DNA from: JAJFJD01 sp965228695
Lineage (GTDB): Bacteria; Pseudomonadota; Alphaproteobacteria; UBA8366
Reading direction: 5' to 3'
Length of the DNA: 64,000 nt
Assembly (NCBI GenBank): GCA_965228695.1
Contig: CBDDIB010000002.1
Coordinates: forward strand, 3,596,001-3,660,000
Shown here: piece by piece, positions 8,589-16,681 of the stretch
Position numbering within the stretch: the stretch's first letter is position 1
Layout: every line of letters starts with the position of its first letter
The notes under the pieces: model-generated
Told to the model about the DNA's origin: nothing
The model's database searches: none
The model's input: the letters and a program-made list of their open reading frames with translations, nothing else
Made by a program: the position numbers and the translations under genes

Positions 8589-8814
8589 CCGACCCTTCCA
8601 CGGTTCCACTACAGGGACACTATTAGTCTACCAGGGTGCCCTTGCTTCTTCCGGCTTCCTGTTCCCTCAACAAAACCCCTCAAAACCATCGCGGACGAAT
8701 TTGGCGATTTCGTCAATTCGTCTTCTGTTGGCCGCTGGCATGCCTGCCTCAGTGGCCTGTTGGGAAGTGACCGAGCAACTGGCGGGCAGCCATTCAAAAG
8801 GAGTGAACCAATGA
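8527..8814 (+). CDS. Possible small protein coupled to neighbours
   Basis: A 95-codon frame whose ATG overlaps the previous stop (ATGA) and whose stop overlaps the next ATG (ATGA). This double overlap favours real, translationally coupled expression. Against it, the first 25 codons are made of the iteron-like repeats and palindrome, and the sequence (Ser/Pro/Leu-rich) has no recognisable domain. It may be a genuine element gene or an open frame left by compact packing. Confidence 0.3.
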   Translation: MKPSFSKSPKKALYGFMGETVRPFHGSTTGTLLVYQGALASSGFLFPQQNPSKPSRTNLAISSIRLLLAAGMPASVACWEVTEQLAGSHSKGVNQ

Positions 8815-9215
8815 CAACCACCATAGAACTTCGCGACCCTCAGTTCGCAGAGATGTTTCAGAAAAACCCCGAACCCTGCCTCTCTGACCTGCCGGGAATG
8901 TTGCCAGTTGGTCGAACCAAAGACGGGCAAACACGCGCAGAGTTTGAAGCTGCCCGGAACGGCGACGGCGAGGAGTTCGCGGACCGAGAAATTTGGAAGT
9001 TACTTCAGTTCACGACCCTGGAGGATCTTCAAGGATACCTCGAAGAACACGGTAATCAGGCTCGGCTCGAATATCTGAAAATTCTCAAGGTTCAAACGAT
9101 CTTCGAGCAAATGCTCGCCCGGGCCAACGGCGATACCGAGGCCAATCTTTGGGAGTTGATCCGTGCCCATGCTTCCGAAGAAGGCGTCGATCTGCCGGAA
9201 AACGTAATTGGCTGA
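8811..9215 (+). CDS. Hypothetical acidic protein
   Basis: 134 residues, acidic, mostly helical, starting at the ATG after an AAAAGGAG ribosome-binding site. Recognisable stretches such as LEDLQGYLEEHGNQARLEYL and ANLWELIRAHASEEGVDLPE suggest a small all-alpha domain. No signal peptide or catalytic motif. It belongs to the rightward operon of the element. Function unknown. Confidence 0.65.
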   Translation: MTTTIELRDPQFAEMFQKNPEPCLSDLPGMLPVGRTKDGQTRAEFEAARNGDGEEFADREIWKLLQFTTLEDLQGYLEEHGNQARLEYLKILKVQTIFEQMLARANGDTEANLWELIRAHASEEGVDLPENVIG

Positions 9216-9260
9216 CGCACGGCGCCGATTGACTGAAAACTCACAACGGAGATTGAAGAA

Positions 9261-9647
9261 ATGAAGGACAAAGCAGAACAGTTAGCGCACTACGCTACCC
9301 GCGAGCCGAAAAGTTTCCTGCAAATTGATTTGTGGAGGAACGGAGATGGCGTCGTAGGACACGATGAAAATGGACAAGGCATGACCTTCGATATGACCAC
9401 CGAGCTGATGCAAGGCTCCGATGCCCGCATTCTTATCCCGCATGACGTCCCGCCGAGAGAAGTTGCTGTGCTGCTTCGTAAGGCCGCTCTTTGGGCGGAA
9501 TCGGAATACGCCAACAATTTCGCCGCGGAACATCCCGAGCGACAGAAAAGTCCGATCGATGCCCTTCGGGTTGCCATCGGCCTCGTCTATCAACAGCGGT
9601 TCGATCGTCACGAGGCTGTTGATCACGAAAACGAGCCGGCGTTTTAA
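9261..9647 (+). CDS. Hypothetical protein
   Basis: 128 residues with a good ribosome-binding site (CGGAGATTGAAGAA). The N-terminal half looks like beta strands (FLQIDLWRNGDGVVGH), and the middle carries IPHDVPPREVAVLLRKAALW, helical. Soluble, no recognised family. Element gene, same orientation as its neighbours. Confidence 0.65.
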   Translation: MKDKAEQLAHYATREPKSFLQIDLWRNGDGVVGHDENGQGMTFDMTTELMQGSDARILIPHDVPPREVAVLLRKAALWAESEYANNFAAEHPERQKSPIDALRVAIGLVYQQRFDRHEAVDHENEPAF

Positions 9648-9771
9648 GGCTCGTTAGGACCAGAAGCAGGCTCCATAGCACCTTTAATGCTGCGGAGCCT
9701 GCGCTTTGGGCCATGTGAATGACAGTCTCTGCCCCCTCCATCGCCGCCGCCGCGCGCCGGGTAGGTCACTG

Positions 9772-9972
9772 ATGCCGAAGGACAGCGCCATCCGAATGCA
9801 CCGAACCCGCGCGCGACGGGAGCTTGGCTTGTGCCTGGAGAAGGTTGCCGTCGATATCGATACGGTGCCGCGGCTTGTCGAGCTTGGCCTAATTACCGAG
9901 GAGGAGTTGAACGATCCGCTGGAACGCGAACTGGCGCTTGGCCGGCTGCTCGATGAACTGGCTGAAATGTGA
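9772..9972 (+). CDS. Small hypothetical protein
   Basis: 66 residues: a basic start (MHRTRARRELGLCLEK), then an acidic helical tail ending in LGRLLDELAEM. A short sequence of this type is common in alphaproteobacterial phage-like islands, with no assigned role. The ATG at 9772 is preferred over an upstream alternative in poor sequence. Confidence 0.5.
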   Translation: MPKDSAIRMHRTRARRELGLCLEKVAVDIDTVPRLVELGLITEEELNDPLERELALGRLLDELAEM

Positions 9973-10028
9973 CAACGCAACAGGCGCCTAGAAACATGCG
10001 GTAAAATCCGCACAGATTGGAGACCTTT

Positions 10029-11099
10029 ATGTCGCAAGCATTGGCAATGAACGACACCATTGACCGCCTCCCGCCGGAAGCGCAGATCCGTTTTGACGAC
10101 CTCCGCGACCGCACCGAACGCGCGTTTGCCGTCCAAAGGGACGAGGCGCGCCGGGCGGACGAGGCGAGGAAGGAATTCCAGATTGCCGCGGACCGCCTGC
10201 AGCGCCTCGAAGACGCTTATGCGAAAGGCCATGTCCTTCGCCGCCGTCGTGAGCGCATTCCCCGCGGCGACGGCTTGGATGACCTTGAGCTTCATCCTCG
10301 GACGCGAGAGGTCGTCGAGCGCATTCGCGTAGCGCCGGATGACAAACTTATGGAGGCGGAGCGGTCGAAAGTCGCCCGCTTGGAAGCCGAATGGCGCAAG
10401 CGTCAGGCCGCCGTCGAGAAGAACCGCACCGAGGCGAGTGACCTTGCTGCGCTGCGCCAGAACATCGACGGATACGTTGCTAACGACCTGCTGGTTGGCC
10501 TGGACATACCGCTCTACAGCGGCAAGTCGACGAAGCTGGCGAAGGGCAACCCGGCCGACAATCTGGAAACGGTTCGAACCCAACGGGTCGCTTTACGCGA
10601 AGAACAATTGGACGTGCTTGCAGCACCGTTCCCACCGGACGAAATCAAAGAACAACTCAATCGCCAAATTGACCGGCTTGCCCGCAGTGGTGCCCCATTG
10701 ATCGATAACGTCATGACGCTCGGCGCCTTGGAAATGCCGACGACCGAGGCTCTGCTTCATACGGTGCTTTCTAACGGTGAAACTGGCGTTGTCCGAGGCG
10801 ATGTGCCCGACGCTATCGGTGTAATTGCATGGTTGTTCCAGAACGACCTTAAGGCTCGCCTTGAAGCGGAAGTCGACCGCCTTGCGGAACCCGACCTTGC
10901 GCTGGCATCCGACGAACGCGAGAAGCGCCTTGCGGACCTTGCCAGACGAATGCTGACGGTCGAGCGGGAAGAGGCGGCCATCCTCGGAAGCGCCGCCGCG
11001 GACGGTATTACATTGATGCCGCGGCCGGACCACGACGCGAGGGCATACCTTGGCCTTGCCGATGACCTGCCGACGCCGTCGTACGTTGGGGGCACCTGA
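10029..11099 (+). CDS. Coiled-coil protein upstream of capsid gene
   Basis: 356 residues, highly charged, with long coiled-coil-like helices at about 20-65 (ARRADEARKEFQIAADRLQR), 110-145 and 290-325. No enzyme motif. Its position before the capsid gene resembles a scaffolding or capsid-size-determining protein, but this is positional inference only; it could equally bind DNA or a helper-phage protein. The gene starts 56 bp after the previous one and ends 5 bp before the next. Confidence 0.7.
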   Translation: MSQALAMNDTIDRLPPEAQIRFDDLRDRTERAFAVQRDEARRADEARKEFQIAADRLQRLEDAYAKGHVLRRRRERIPRGDGLDDLELHPRTREVVERIRVAPDDKLMEAERSKVARLEAEWRKRQAAVEKNRTEASDLAALRQNIDGYVANDLLVGLDIPLYSGKSTKLAKGNPADNLETVRTQRVALREEQLDVLAAPFPPDEIKEQLNRQIDRLARSGAPLIDNVMTLGALEMPTTEALLHTVLSNGETGVVRGDVPDAIGVIAWLFQNDLKARLEAEVDRLAEPDLALASDEREKRLADLARRMLTVEREEAAILGSAAADGITLMPRPDHDARAYLGLADDLPTPSYVGGT

Positions 11100-11104
11100 A
11101 ATTG

Positions 11105-11350
11105 ATGCGCCCGCGCGAAATCGTATGGCTGCGGCGATACTACGCTGAGAACGGAATCGAAGCGCCGGACTCGGTCAAGAATTCGTGGATAGAGGTCTAC
11201 CCCGAAGACATCGCAGCGAAGACAGCGGCGGAGAGAAGCAATTTCGGCTGGGATGACCTAATTCAACAACGGAGTGACCAGAAGGACGCCGAAACGGCCG
11301 AGAAGGATGATTGGTCGGCCGCTCTCGAGCGCACATTCCAAACGACCTAG
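11105..11350 (+). CDS. Small hypothetical protein
   Basis: 81 residues, with aromatic- and charge-rich helical sequence (WLRRYYAENGIEAPDS, then an acidic tail). The ATG at 11105 follows the previous stop by 5 bp; a TTG one codon earlier is also possible. It lies between the coiled-coil gene and the capsid gene, and may be a head-associated accessory. No family recognised. Confidence 0.55.
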   Translation: MRPREIVWLRRYYAENGIEAPDSVKNSWIEVYPEDIAAKTAAERSNFGWDDLIQQRSDQKDAETAEKDDWSAALERTFQTT

Positions 11351-11405
11351 TTTCAACCAACAGCCCCGTCGTGACGACGCGGCAAGCCCTTTGATGGAGG
11401 CATTC

Positions 11406-12416
11406 ATGCCATTTTCCGACGTATTCGATTCCGACGCCTTTTCCATGGCCAGCCTTACGGCCGCGATGGAAAAAGTACCTCACCGGCCCCAACTTCTCGG
11501 CTCTCTCAACATCTTCGATCCGCGCCCGGTGCCGACGACCAAGGTCGCCATCGAAAAACGCGATAATGTCCTGTCCCTCATTCAGACATCCGAACGCGGT
11601 GCGCCGTTGACTGAGCACGTCAATACCAAGCGCGATATCCGCGACTTCGACACCGTTCGCATTGCAAAGGGTGACACGCTCTATGCCCAAGAACTCCAAG
11701 ATGTTCGGGCGATGGGTTCGGAGAGCGAGCTGCAGAATGTGATGTCCGAATCGCTGCGTCGGATGGAGCGGATTCGCGATGACATCGAACTAACTTGGGA
11801 GAACATGCGCCTTGGTGCTGTGCAAGGCATCGTCACCGACGCGGACGCTTCGACCATCAACAACTGGTACACCGATTGGGGAATTGCGCAGCCGGCCGAG
11901 GTCGACTTCGCGCTTAGCACGTCGACCACAAAGATTCGGCCGATTTGTCAGGACGTAATTCGGGCAATGCAGCGTGCCGCGAAGGGCGCTTGGAGCGAAC
12001 TGACCACGGTTCACGCCCTATGTGGCGACGACTTCTTCGACGCGCTGATCGACCACGACAACGTCCGCGGCACGTTCCAAAACTGGGCTTCTGCGCAGGA
12101 CCTCCGGGAAAACAAATCGTTTCGGGTGTTTCCGTACGGCGGAATCTTCTTCCACAACTATCGCGGCACCGACGACATGACCACGGTGGCCGTCGCAGCG
12201 GATAAGGCCAAGTTCTTCCCCGTCGGCGCCACGGGCGTTTTCCAGGTCGCTTACAGCCCTGGCGAATTCTTTGATTCGGTCAATTCGCCTGGGCAGGACA
12301 TTTACGCCATCTCAATCCCTGACCGGGAGCGCAACGCCTGGCTCAGGCTCGAAGCCTACAGCTATCCGCTGTTCATCTGTACCCGCCCGGAGATGCTGCA
12401 GCGTGGGACGGCGTAA
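11406..12416 (+). CDS. Phage major capsid protein, lambda gpE-like
   Basis: 336 residues in the usual length range of the gpE/major capsid E family (HK97 fold). Family-like stretches are the early RPQLLGSLNIFDPRPVPTTK, a central helix region (SESLRRMERIRDDIELTWEN), an FPYGGIFFHNYRG strand region and C-terminal RLEAYSYPLFICTRPEMLQ. A GATGGAGG ribosome-binding site precedes the ATG. It appears full length. In a full phage it is flanked by portal, protease and decoration genes; none are seen here. A role in building element-specific or altered capsids is an inference. Confidence 0.88.
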   Translation: MPFSDVFDSDAFSMASLTAAMEKVPHRPQLLGSLNIFDPRPVPTTKVAIEKRDNVLSLIQTSERGAPLTEHVNTKRDIRDFDTVRIAKGDTLYAQELQDVRAMGSESELQNVMSESLRRMERIRDDIELTWENMRLGAVQGIVTDADASTINNWYTDWGIAQPAEVDFALSTSTTKIRPICQDVIRAMQRAAKGAWSELTTVHALCGDDFFDALIDHDNVRGTFQNWASAQDLRENKSFRVFPYGGIFFHNYRGTDDMTTVAVAADKAKFFPVGATGVFQVAYSPGEFFDSVNSPGQDIYAISIPDRERNAWLRLEAYSYPLFICTRPEMLQRGTA

Positions 12417-12730
12417 TGACTGAACAGATGAAACTCGGTCGTGGCGAAGAATTGCTGCTCGAACTCATTGGGCTGCTCGTCCTCACCACCCGTGCGCGGG
12501 CAGCCATGGCGCGTGGGCAAGAGGTAGACGAGGTGCTTCGGCCCGGTGAGATGCAGATCATCACCTCCACGTCGTACGCCGAGATACAGGCGAATTATGC
12601 GGAGGCGACGAAGCTATACGGTCGCATCGGTATCGACTTTGACGGTCATTTCCAGGCTGCCATTGCTGATATCAAAGCGAAGCATCCCGGCGCCTTCGAG
12701 TACTCGCCTGTTGTTATGCGGCTGCAGTAA
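12416..12730 (+). CDS. Hypothetical protein coupled to capsid gene
   Basis: 104 residues; the ATG shares a base with the capsid stop (TAATG), indicating coupled translation. The sequence is helical with a hydrophobic N-terminal stretch (LLLELIGLLVLTTRARAAM) too charged for a clear membrane span, followed by YAEIQANYAEATKLYGRIGI. It may be a capsid-associated or head-completion protein by position. No family recognised. Confidence 0.65.
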   Translation: MTEQMKLGRGEELLLELIGLLVLTTRARAAMARGQEVDEVLRPGEMQIITSTSYAEIQANYAEATKLYGRIGIDFDGHFQAAIADIKAKHPGAFEYSPVVMRLQ

Positions 12731-12942
12731 GCCAAAAGCCATGAGAGCTGTAGCTGCGGCGCCTGTTGGGTGCAGGCGTGCCGGCCTGGTCGATGCTTTC
12801 GGTTCTCCTTCGGCATCGGCCAGGTCGGCTCTTATGCGAGGGCCCCTGCCAATTCTAGAAAAGCAGGTAATTCGCGAGCGCGATTTCACTTTAGTTTCAA
12901 GGGTTTAGTTTTCACTTCCGTTTCCTTTTGGGCAGTAAGTCT

Positions 12943-13506
12943 ATGAACATAAACGAATTCACATTGAACGCAGCGGATCTTGGCAAGGTTTTGAACGTAA
13001 CGGCGCGTCGTGTGAGACAGCTGGCCGAAGACGAGGTGTTCCCGAGGCGCGGTCGTGGCCAATTTCCGTTGATTGAGTGTACGCAAGCCTACTTGGCGCT
13101 GGTCGAGGCACCTGCCGAAGGTGATGAGCTGCGGGCGGAACGGGTTCGGCTTATCCAGGCACAAGCAAGGAGGATTGAAATTGAGAATGCGGCAAAGGAA
13201 GGCACCGCAGAAACGCTCGATTGGCAAGACACACAGATTGACTTGCTATGCCATTACTGGTCCCTCCGCGCACAACCCGTTTCTTCCTGGCTACATGCCG
13301 AACTTCAAGGCCATGTGGATGGTGATGTTGCACGGGCCGTATGTGGTCAGGTGGCAAACTGGCTGATCGGCCTTCGCAAAGAAATCGAACGCGACTTGAA
13401 AAACGCCGCGGCGAAGATGCGGAAGACCGGCACGCTGGCCCGCGACTTCTACGACTTGGAACGCCTGACCGGACGTTCGGAAGGCGACGATACCGCCGCG
13501 CCGTGA
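12943..13506 (+). CDS. Terminase small subunit, Nu1-like
   Basis: About 187 residues. The N-terminal winged helix-turn-helix (LGKVLNVTARRVRQLAEDEV, then a basic GRGQFP wing) is followed by a long helical oligomerisation and linker region (LRAERVRLIQAQARRIEIEN), the layout of phage DNA-packaging Nu1 proteins that recognise cos. No large subunit is found in the element. A stand-alone small terminase is typical of satellites that redirect a helper phage's packaging motor to their own DNA. A TTG five codons upstream is an alternative start. Confidence 0.82.
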   Translation: MNINEFTLNAADLGKVLNVTARRVRQLAEDEVFPRRGRGQFPLIECTQAYLALVEAPAEGDELRAERVRLIQAQARRIEIENAAKEGTAETLDWQDTQIDLLCHYWSLRAQPVSSWLHAELQGHVDGDVARAVCGQVANWLIGLRKEIERDLKNAAAKMRKTGTLARDFYDLERLTGRSEGDDTAAP

Positions 13507-13536
13507 TGGCGCCGCAGCCCTGAGAAGGAAAGAGCA

Positions 13537-14043
13537 ATGCAGCAAGAAATACTTCTCCCGACGGATACGGTGCCGGTCACCGCGTGCCCGCGCCCGTTCA
13601 CGACGGAACACCGCTTTGCCGAACTTCCGGCCGGGCTTTCAATCTCCGAAATGATTGCCGAGCTTCAGCCCGAGCCCTATCTACGCTGCTTCGCTCATGT
13701 ATTTATTGGGGGTGTGTATGTGCAGCCCGAGTACTGGGCGCAGGTCCGTCCGAAAGCTGGAGCGATGGTGTCTATCCGCATGGTGCCGCAGGACGGCGGG
13801 GGCGGTGGTGGCAAGAGCCCTCTGCGTACAATCCTGCTCATTGCCGTCCTCATCGTGGCCACCGTCGTTTCGTTCGGCGCGTTGGCCCCCGTAGCCGCCG
13901 GAATCGGCTTGAGCGGCGCTGCCTTCGCCGCCGGCAAGTTTTCGGACGGCGTTTTGCTCGGCGGCGAGTTGGTCATGGCGCGGATCGACGCAAACTGCAT
14001 CACAATTGGCAAGCGATGGAAATATTCTAATGTTGGAGCCTAA
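13537..14043 (+). CDS. N-terminal fragment of TipJ-like phage tail tip protein
   Basis: 168 residues resembling only the first part of lambda J / TipJ-type tail tip proteins. These begin with a beta-grasp-like domain (here to about residue 85, ending VSIRMVPQDGGGGGGK), then a hydrophobic stretch (ILLIAVLIVATVVSFGALAP) and a Gly/Ala-rich segment. Full proteins exceed 1000 residues. The frame ends at 14043, overlapping the stop of a convergent cargo gene by 4 bp, so the remainder was lost or replaced at the cargo junction. A free N-terminal fragment could be a remnant or an interfering decoy; sequence alone cannot tell. Confidence 0.65.
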   Translation: MQQEILLPTDTVPVTACPRPFTTEHRFAELPAGLSISEMIAELQPEPYLRCFAHVFIGGVYVQPEYWAQVRPKAGAMVSIRMVPQDGGGGGGKSPLRTILLIAVLIVATVVSFGALAPVAAGIGLSGAAFAAGKFSDGVLLGGELVMARIDANCITIGKRWKYSNVGA

Positions 14044-14714
14044 GACTGCTCAGTGTCTTTCGGTGGTATTGCGCCACCCACTTGATATTCCGCAACCGGC
14101 CGTGGATCAATTTGCGAACGCTCCCGTATCAGCACTATGTAGTCGTACGCAGTCGTATAAAATTCCTCAGCGTTTTTTACGGTGGTCAATCTCGGGAATT
14201 GTTTGTGTTGGTATTGCTTGTGCAATTTCTTCGGAGAAGTGACGGTCTCTGCTATTTCGATAGGCACTATCTCGTAGGGTGACGCGTGGGTGACGAGATT
14301 TCGCCACCGCTGCATTTCGCCAATTTTTTGAAACATGCCTTGCGATTTATCGAGTTCCACACCGATTGCGCCGCAAAGCATTTCGATCTTGTCCCAGAAC
14401 CTGAACGTTTGTTTGTATTCTTCAAAATCAAAATGTCGAAATCGGTCGTCGTTGGGCAACGAAAAGGCAACCGATGCGGAGAAGCTCTCTATTGCACAGA
14501 ATGAGAGCAGCATCGATCCAGTTAAACAAGAGAAGCCGCTGCTCAATGTCCCTTCCCGCGGTAGCCGATCTATTACTTGGCCAAACCGTAATAGGTCATG
14601 AGCCGCACGAAGGGTCAGATCCCAGTCATGGCTCTGTGCAGAATAAATATGAGGCAATGTAGAGAGCTCGATAGTTTCAAGACAGGCTGTCTTACAGGAC
14701 AACGTATTCAGCAC
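14040..14714 (-). CDS. HEPN-like protein, candidate cargo effector
   Basis: Up to 224 residues from a GTG start at 14714; the true start may lie further in. Predominantly alpha-helical and encoded opposite to all other element genes. Residues RNLVTH (bases 14286-14303) match the Rx4H catalytic signature (RNxxxH) of HEPN ribonucleases, preceded by a long helix (FCAIESFSASVAF) and an aromatic-rich segment, as in that fold. HEPN proteins are common toxins and defence effectors. No partner antitoxin gene lies beside it. The call is motif-based and needs structural confirmation; codon composition is AT-richer than the phage genes. Confidence 0.5.
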   Translation of the reverse strand: MLNTLSCKTACLETIELSTLPHIYSAQSHDWDLTLRAAHDLLRFGQVIDRLPREGTLSSGFSCLTGSMLLSFCAIESFSASVAFSLPNDDRFRHFDFEEYKQTFRFWDKIEMLCGAIGVELDKSQGMFQKIGEMQRWRNLVTHASPYEIVPIEIAETVTSPKKLHKQYQHKQFPRLTTVKNAEEFYTTAYDYIVLIRERSQIDPRPVAEYQVGGAIPPKDTEQS

Positions 14715-15006
14715 GCCGCATGAAAGCAGCGTTCCTCAATAGACAAGCTAATGTCAATCGCCCACTGGATTGCTATCATTTTTACGGGGCAGATTGGGTC
14801 CATGGTCGAGCGCTATTAGCGCCGCAGCGGTGCCGGGGGAATAACCACCCGAAACCGGCCAAGGCGCGTCAGCGAGCCGCAGGCGGGCGCCGCGTTAACC
14901 TTAAATCGTAGTACTGATGGGCTGATTTTCTTCGCGTTATTTAGGAAATTTTAATTGTAAGGCTAAAATCTGTGAGTCATCCTCCAATTAACGGCGGGAG
15001 GAATAA

Positions 15007-15402
15007 ATGGAAGGCGACCGGCCAGAAGAGCCCGAAGAGCCTGTGACGCCTGAAAATCGGATAGCGTTCGATTACATTAAGGCGGCTAACTTTAGAGCAA
15101 TTCGAGCGGATGGCGCGATCGGTGGAGTGACGCCGGCCGGGCAAATACATCTAGCGCTCTATTCAGAACGTTTGCCGATCCCACGTCGGACAGTCCATGA
15201 CTTGGACAAATCGGGCCAGCTTGGGAAAGCCATCGAATCCGAGACGATCAAGCGTGACGCAATAGTGCGCGAAATGGAGATTGATGTCTTTGTGAACATT
15301 GACGTTGCACGGAATTTGCACACTTGGTTAGGGCAGAAAATCGTCGAGTGGGAACGGGCTCGCGATTTGTCGGAACGTTCATCTGAGGAGGATAGTAAAT
15401 GA
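15007..15402 (+). CDS. Hypothetical protein, first gene of a three-gene cassette
   Basis: 131 residues with a very strong ribosome-binding site (GGCGGGAGGAATAA). An acidic N-terminus precedes a core reading FDYIKAANFRAIRADGAIGG, then QIHLALYSERLPIPRRTV, and a helical C-terminus. I have seen similar core sequences in proteobacterial hypothetical proteins, but no function is assigned. Its stop overlaps the start of the next gene (ATGA). First of three co-translated genes, likely one functional unit. Confidence 0.7.
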   Translation: MEGDRPEEPEEPVTPENRIAFDYIKAANFRAIRADGAIGGVTPAGQIHLALYSERLPIPRRTVHDLDKSGQLGKAIESETIKRDAIVREMEIDVFVNIDVARNLHTWLGQKIVEWERARDLSERSSEEDSK

Positions 15403-15818
15403 CGACAGACCCAGCGTCGGCGCCTGGAGGTTGGTATGGTCGAAATTTCTCCGTTGACGATTCGAAGCGGCAGCAGATCGAGCCGATCGATTGGTCCGTA
15501 GTGGGACCGTACCGAGCAGTGCGCATCAAGAATTTGATTACCAAATGGCGTGCTGAAACTTGCTACGCGTCTTCTGTCTCAGAAAAGATTAAGAATCCTG
15601 AATTTAAGGAAATCGTCGAAATGGGAGATTCGGCTGTTCCCTATATCATCTCGGAACTGAAAACGGCGCCAGATTTTCTGTTCATGGCCCTCCATCTGAT
15701 TACCGGGATCGACCCGACGCCGGATAGCGCGAAGGGAAAGCCGCGCGAAATGATAGAGGCTTGGCTCCTTTGGGCTGAGAGGGAGAAAATCGGCAAGGAT
15801 GCAACACCAATTCCCTAG
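15399..15818 (+). CDS. Hypothetical HEAT-like protein, second gene of cassette
   Basis: 139 residues. The central part (EMGDSAVPYIISELKTAPDF, then LFMALHLITGIDPTP) is typical of short HEAT-like proteins that end with an EAWLLWAERE helix. It overlaps the upstream gene by 4 bp and the downstream gene by 20 bp. Such proteins often accompany the DUF7689-like family found next. No catalytic residues evident. Confidence 0.7.
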   Translation: MTTDPASAPGGWYGRNFSVDDSKRQQIEPIDWSVVGPYRAVRIKNLITKWRAETCYASSVSEKIKNPEFKEIVEMGDSAVPYIISELKTAPDFLFMALHLITGIDPTPDSAKGKPREMIEAWLLWAEREKIGKDATPIP

Positions 15819-16221
15819 GCTACAGGCGGAGGGCTTTAAACCTACCAGCCCCGCCACGGTTGAATACAATTGCATCGCGTGGGCCGCAGGCGACGCCTCC
15901 AAATTTTGGTGGCCCGACGAGTTTGGCCTGCTCCACTGGCCCGAAAAAATCGCTCGCGAGGAGACGATTGGGGCAATGCAGGAGTTATTTGAGTCGCTGG
16001 ATTACGCAAAATGCGACGATGATTCTCTTGAGCCCGAATTTGAGAAGGTAGCGATCTTTGCGTTGTTAGGGCTGCCAACGCATGCCGCTCGGCAACTGGC
16101 GAATGGCGACTGGACAAGTAAACTGGGGGAGAGCATCGATATCTCCCATACGCTACGAGGGCTGGGCGGCGGCATTTACGGCGATCCTGTGCTCTTCCTG
16201 AAGCGGAAAAGACAACCGTAA
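15799..16221 (+). CDS. DUF7689-like protein, third gene of cassette
   Basis: 140 residues with landmarks of a DUF7689-type domain: the early Cys/Trp motif YNCIAWAAGD, the WWP stretch, LHWPEKIAREETI, the EKVAIFALLG strand and the closing HAARQLANGDWTSKLG with a histidine-containing IDISHTLRGLGGGIYG. The conserved N-C-IAW and H residues look like an active site of unknown chemistry. Overlap with the upstream gene implies co-translation. Assignment from memory of the family pattern. Confidence 0.65.
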   Translation: MQHQFPRLQAEGFKPTSPATVEYNCIAWAAGDASKFWWPDEFGLLHWPEKIAREETIGAMQELFESLDYAKCDDDSLEPEFEKVAIFALLGLPTHAARQLANGDWTSKLGESIDISHTLRGLGGGIYGDPVLFLKRKRQP

Positions 16222-16287
16222 CCGTAGCTCTCAAATCAGGGCACACTAGCGCGGTGCCCCTTGACCATAGTGTGCGGAAATGAAAGC

Positions 16288-16321
16288 GGCTCGGCGCGGT
16301 GGTGGAACACCACGCCGAGCC
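16288..16321 (+). terminator. Long hairpin downstream of cassette
   Basis: GGCTCGGC pairs with GCCGAGCC (8 bp), and an inner GTGGTG pairs with CACCAC around a short loop. There is no following T-run, so it may be a factor-dependent or processing hairpin rather than a classical intrinsic terminator. Confidence 0.45.
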
Positions 16322-16426
16322 TCACCAGTAACCCGCCTGATGAGAGGCTAGGTCAATGGCTCCCCATTTCATACGTGAGTCCGGGAATCCGGCCAAGCCT
16401 CCGCAGGCACATCCACGGAGGCGACT

Positions 16427-16681
16427 ATGGGCAACACGACACAATTCCCAACGGCGAAAGCTGCACTGACGACGCCTGACATTCTCAGTCAGCTTGAACT
16501 CGATACCGAAAAGGCCGCAGCGGCGAGCCGAATACTCTTTGAGCTTACCCGTCAGGCGAACGTCATGCTTGAGGAAGACGAGCAGATGCGCGCGGCCCTC
16601 GTATGGCTATCGGGTGAGGCGATGGACGGCGCCAAGGCAACACGCGAAAAAGCTCATGAACTCTTGGAGGCGCTGTCATGA
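16427..16681 (+). CDS. Small hypothetical helical protein
   Basis: 84 residues, starting after a CGGAGGCG ribosome-binding stretch. The chain is almost entirely helical and acidic (LELDTEKAAAASRILFELTR, then MLEEDEQMRAALVWLSGEAM). No recognised domain; resembles small accessory proteins of alphaproteobacterial phages. Its stop overlaps a 16-codon frame (ATGA). Confidence 0.55.
   Translation: MGNTTQFPTAKAALTTPDILSQLELDTEKAAAASRILFELTRQANVMLEEDEQMRAALVWLSGEAMDGAKATREKAHELLEALS

Noticed and set aside
14720..14911. 63-codon plus frame upstream of the cassette
   Set aside because: No ribosome-binding site, basic low-information sequence, lies in the divergent promoter region.
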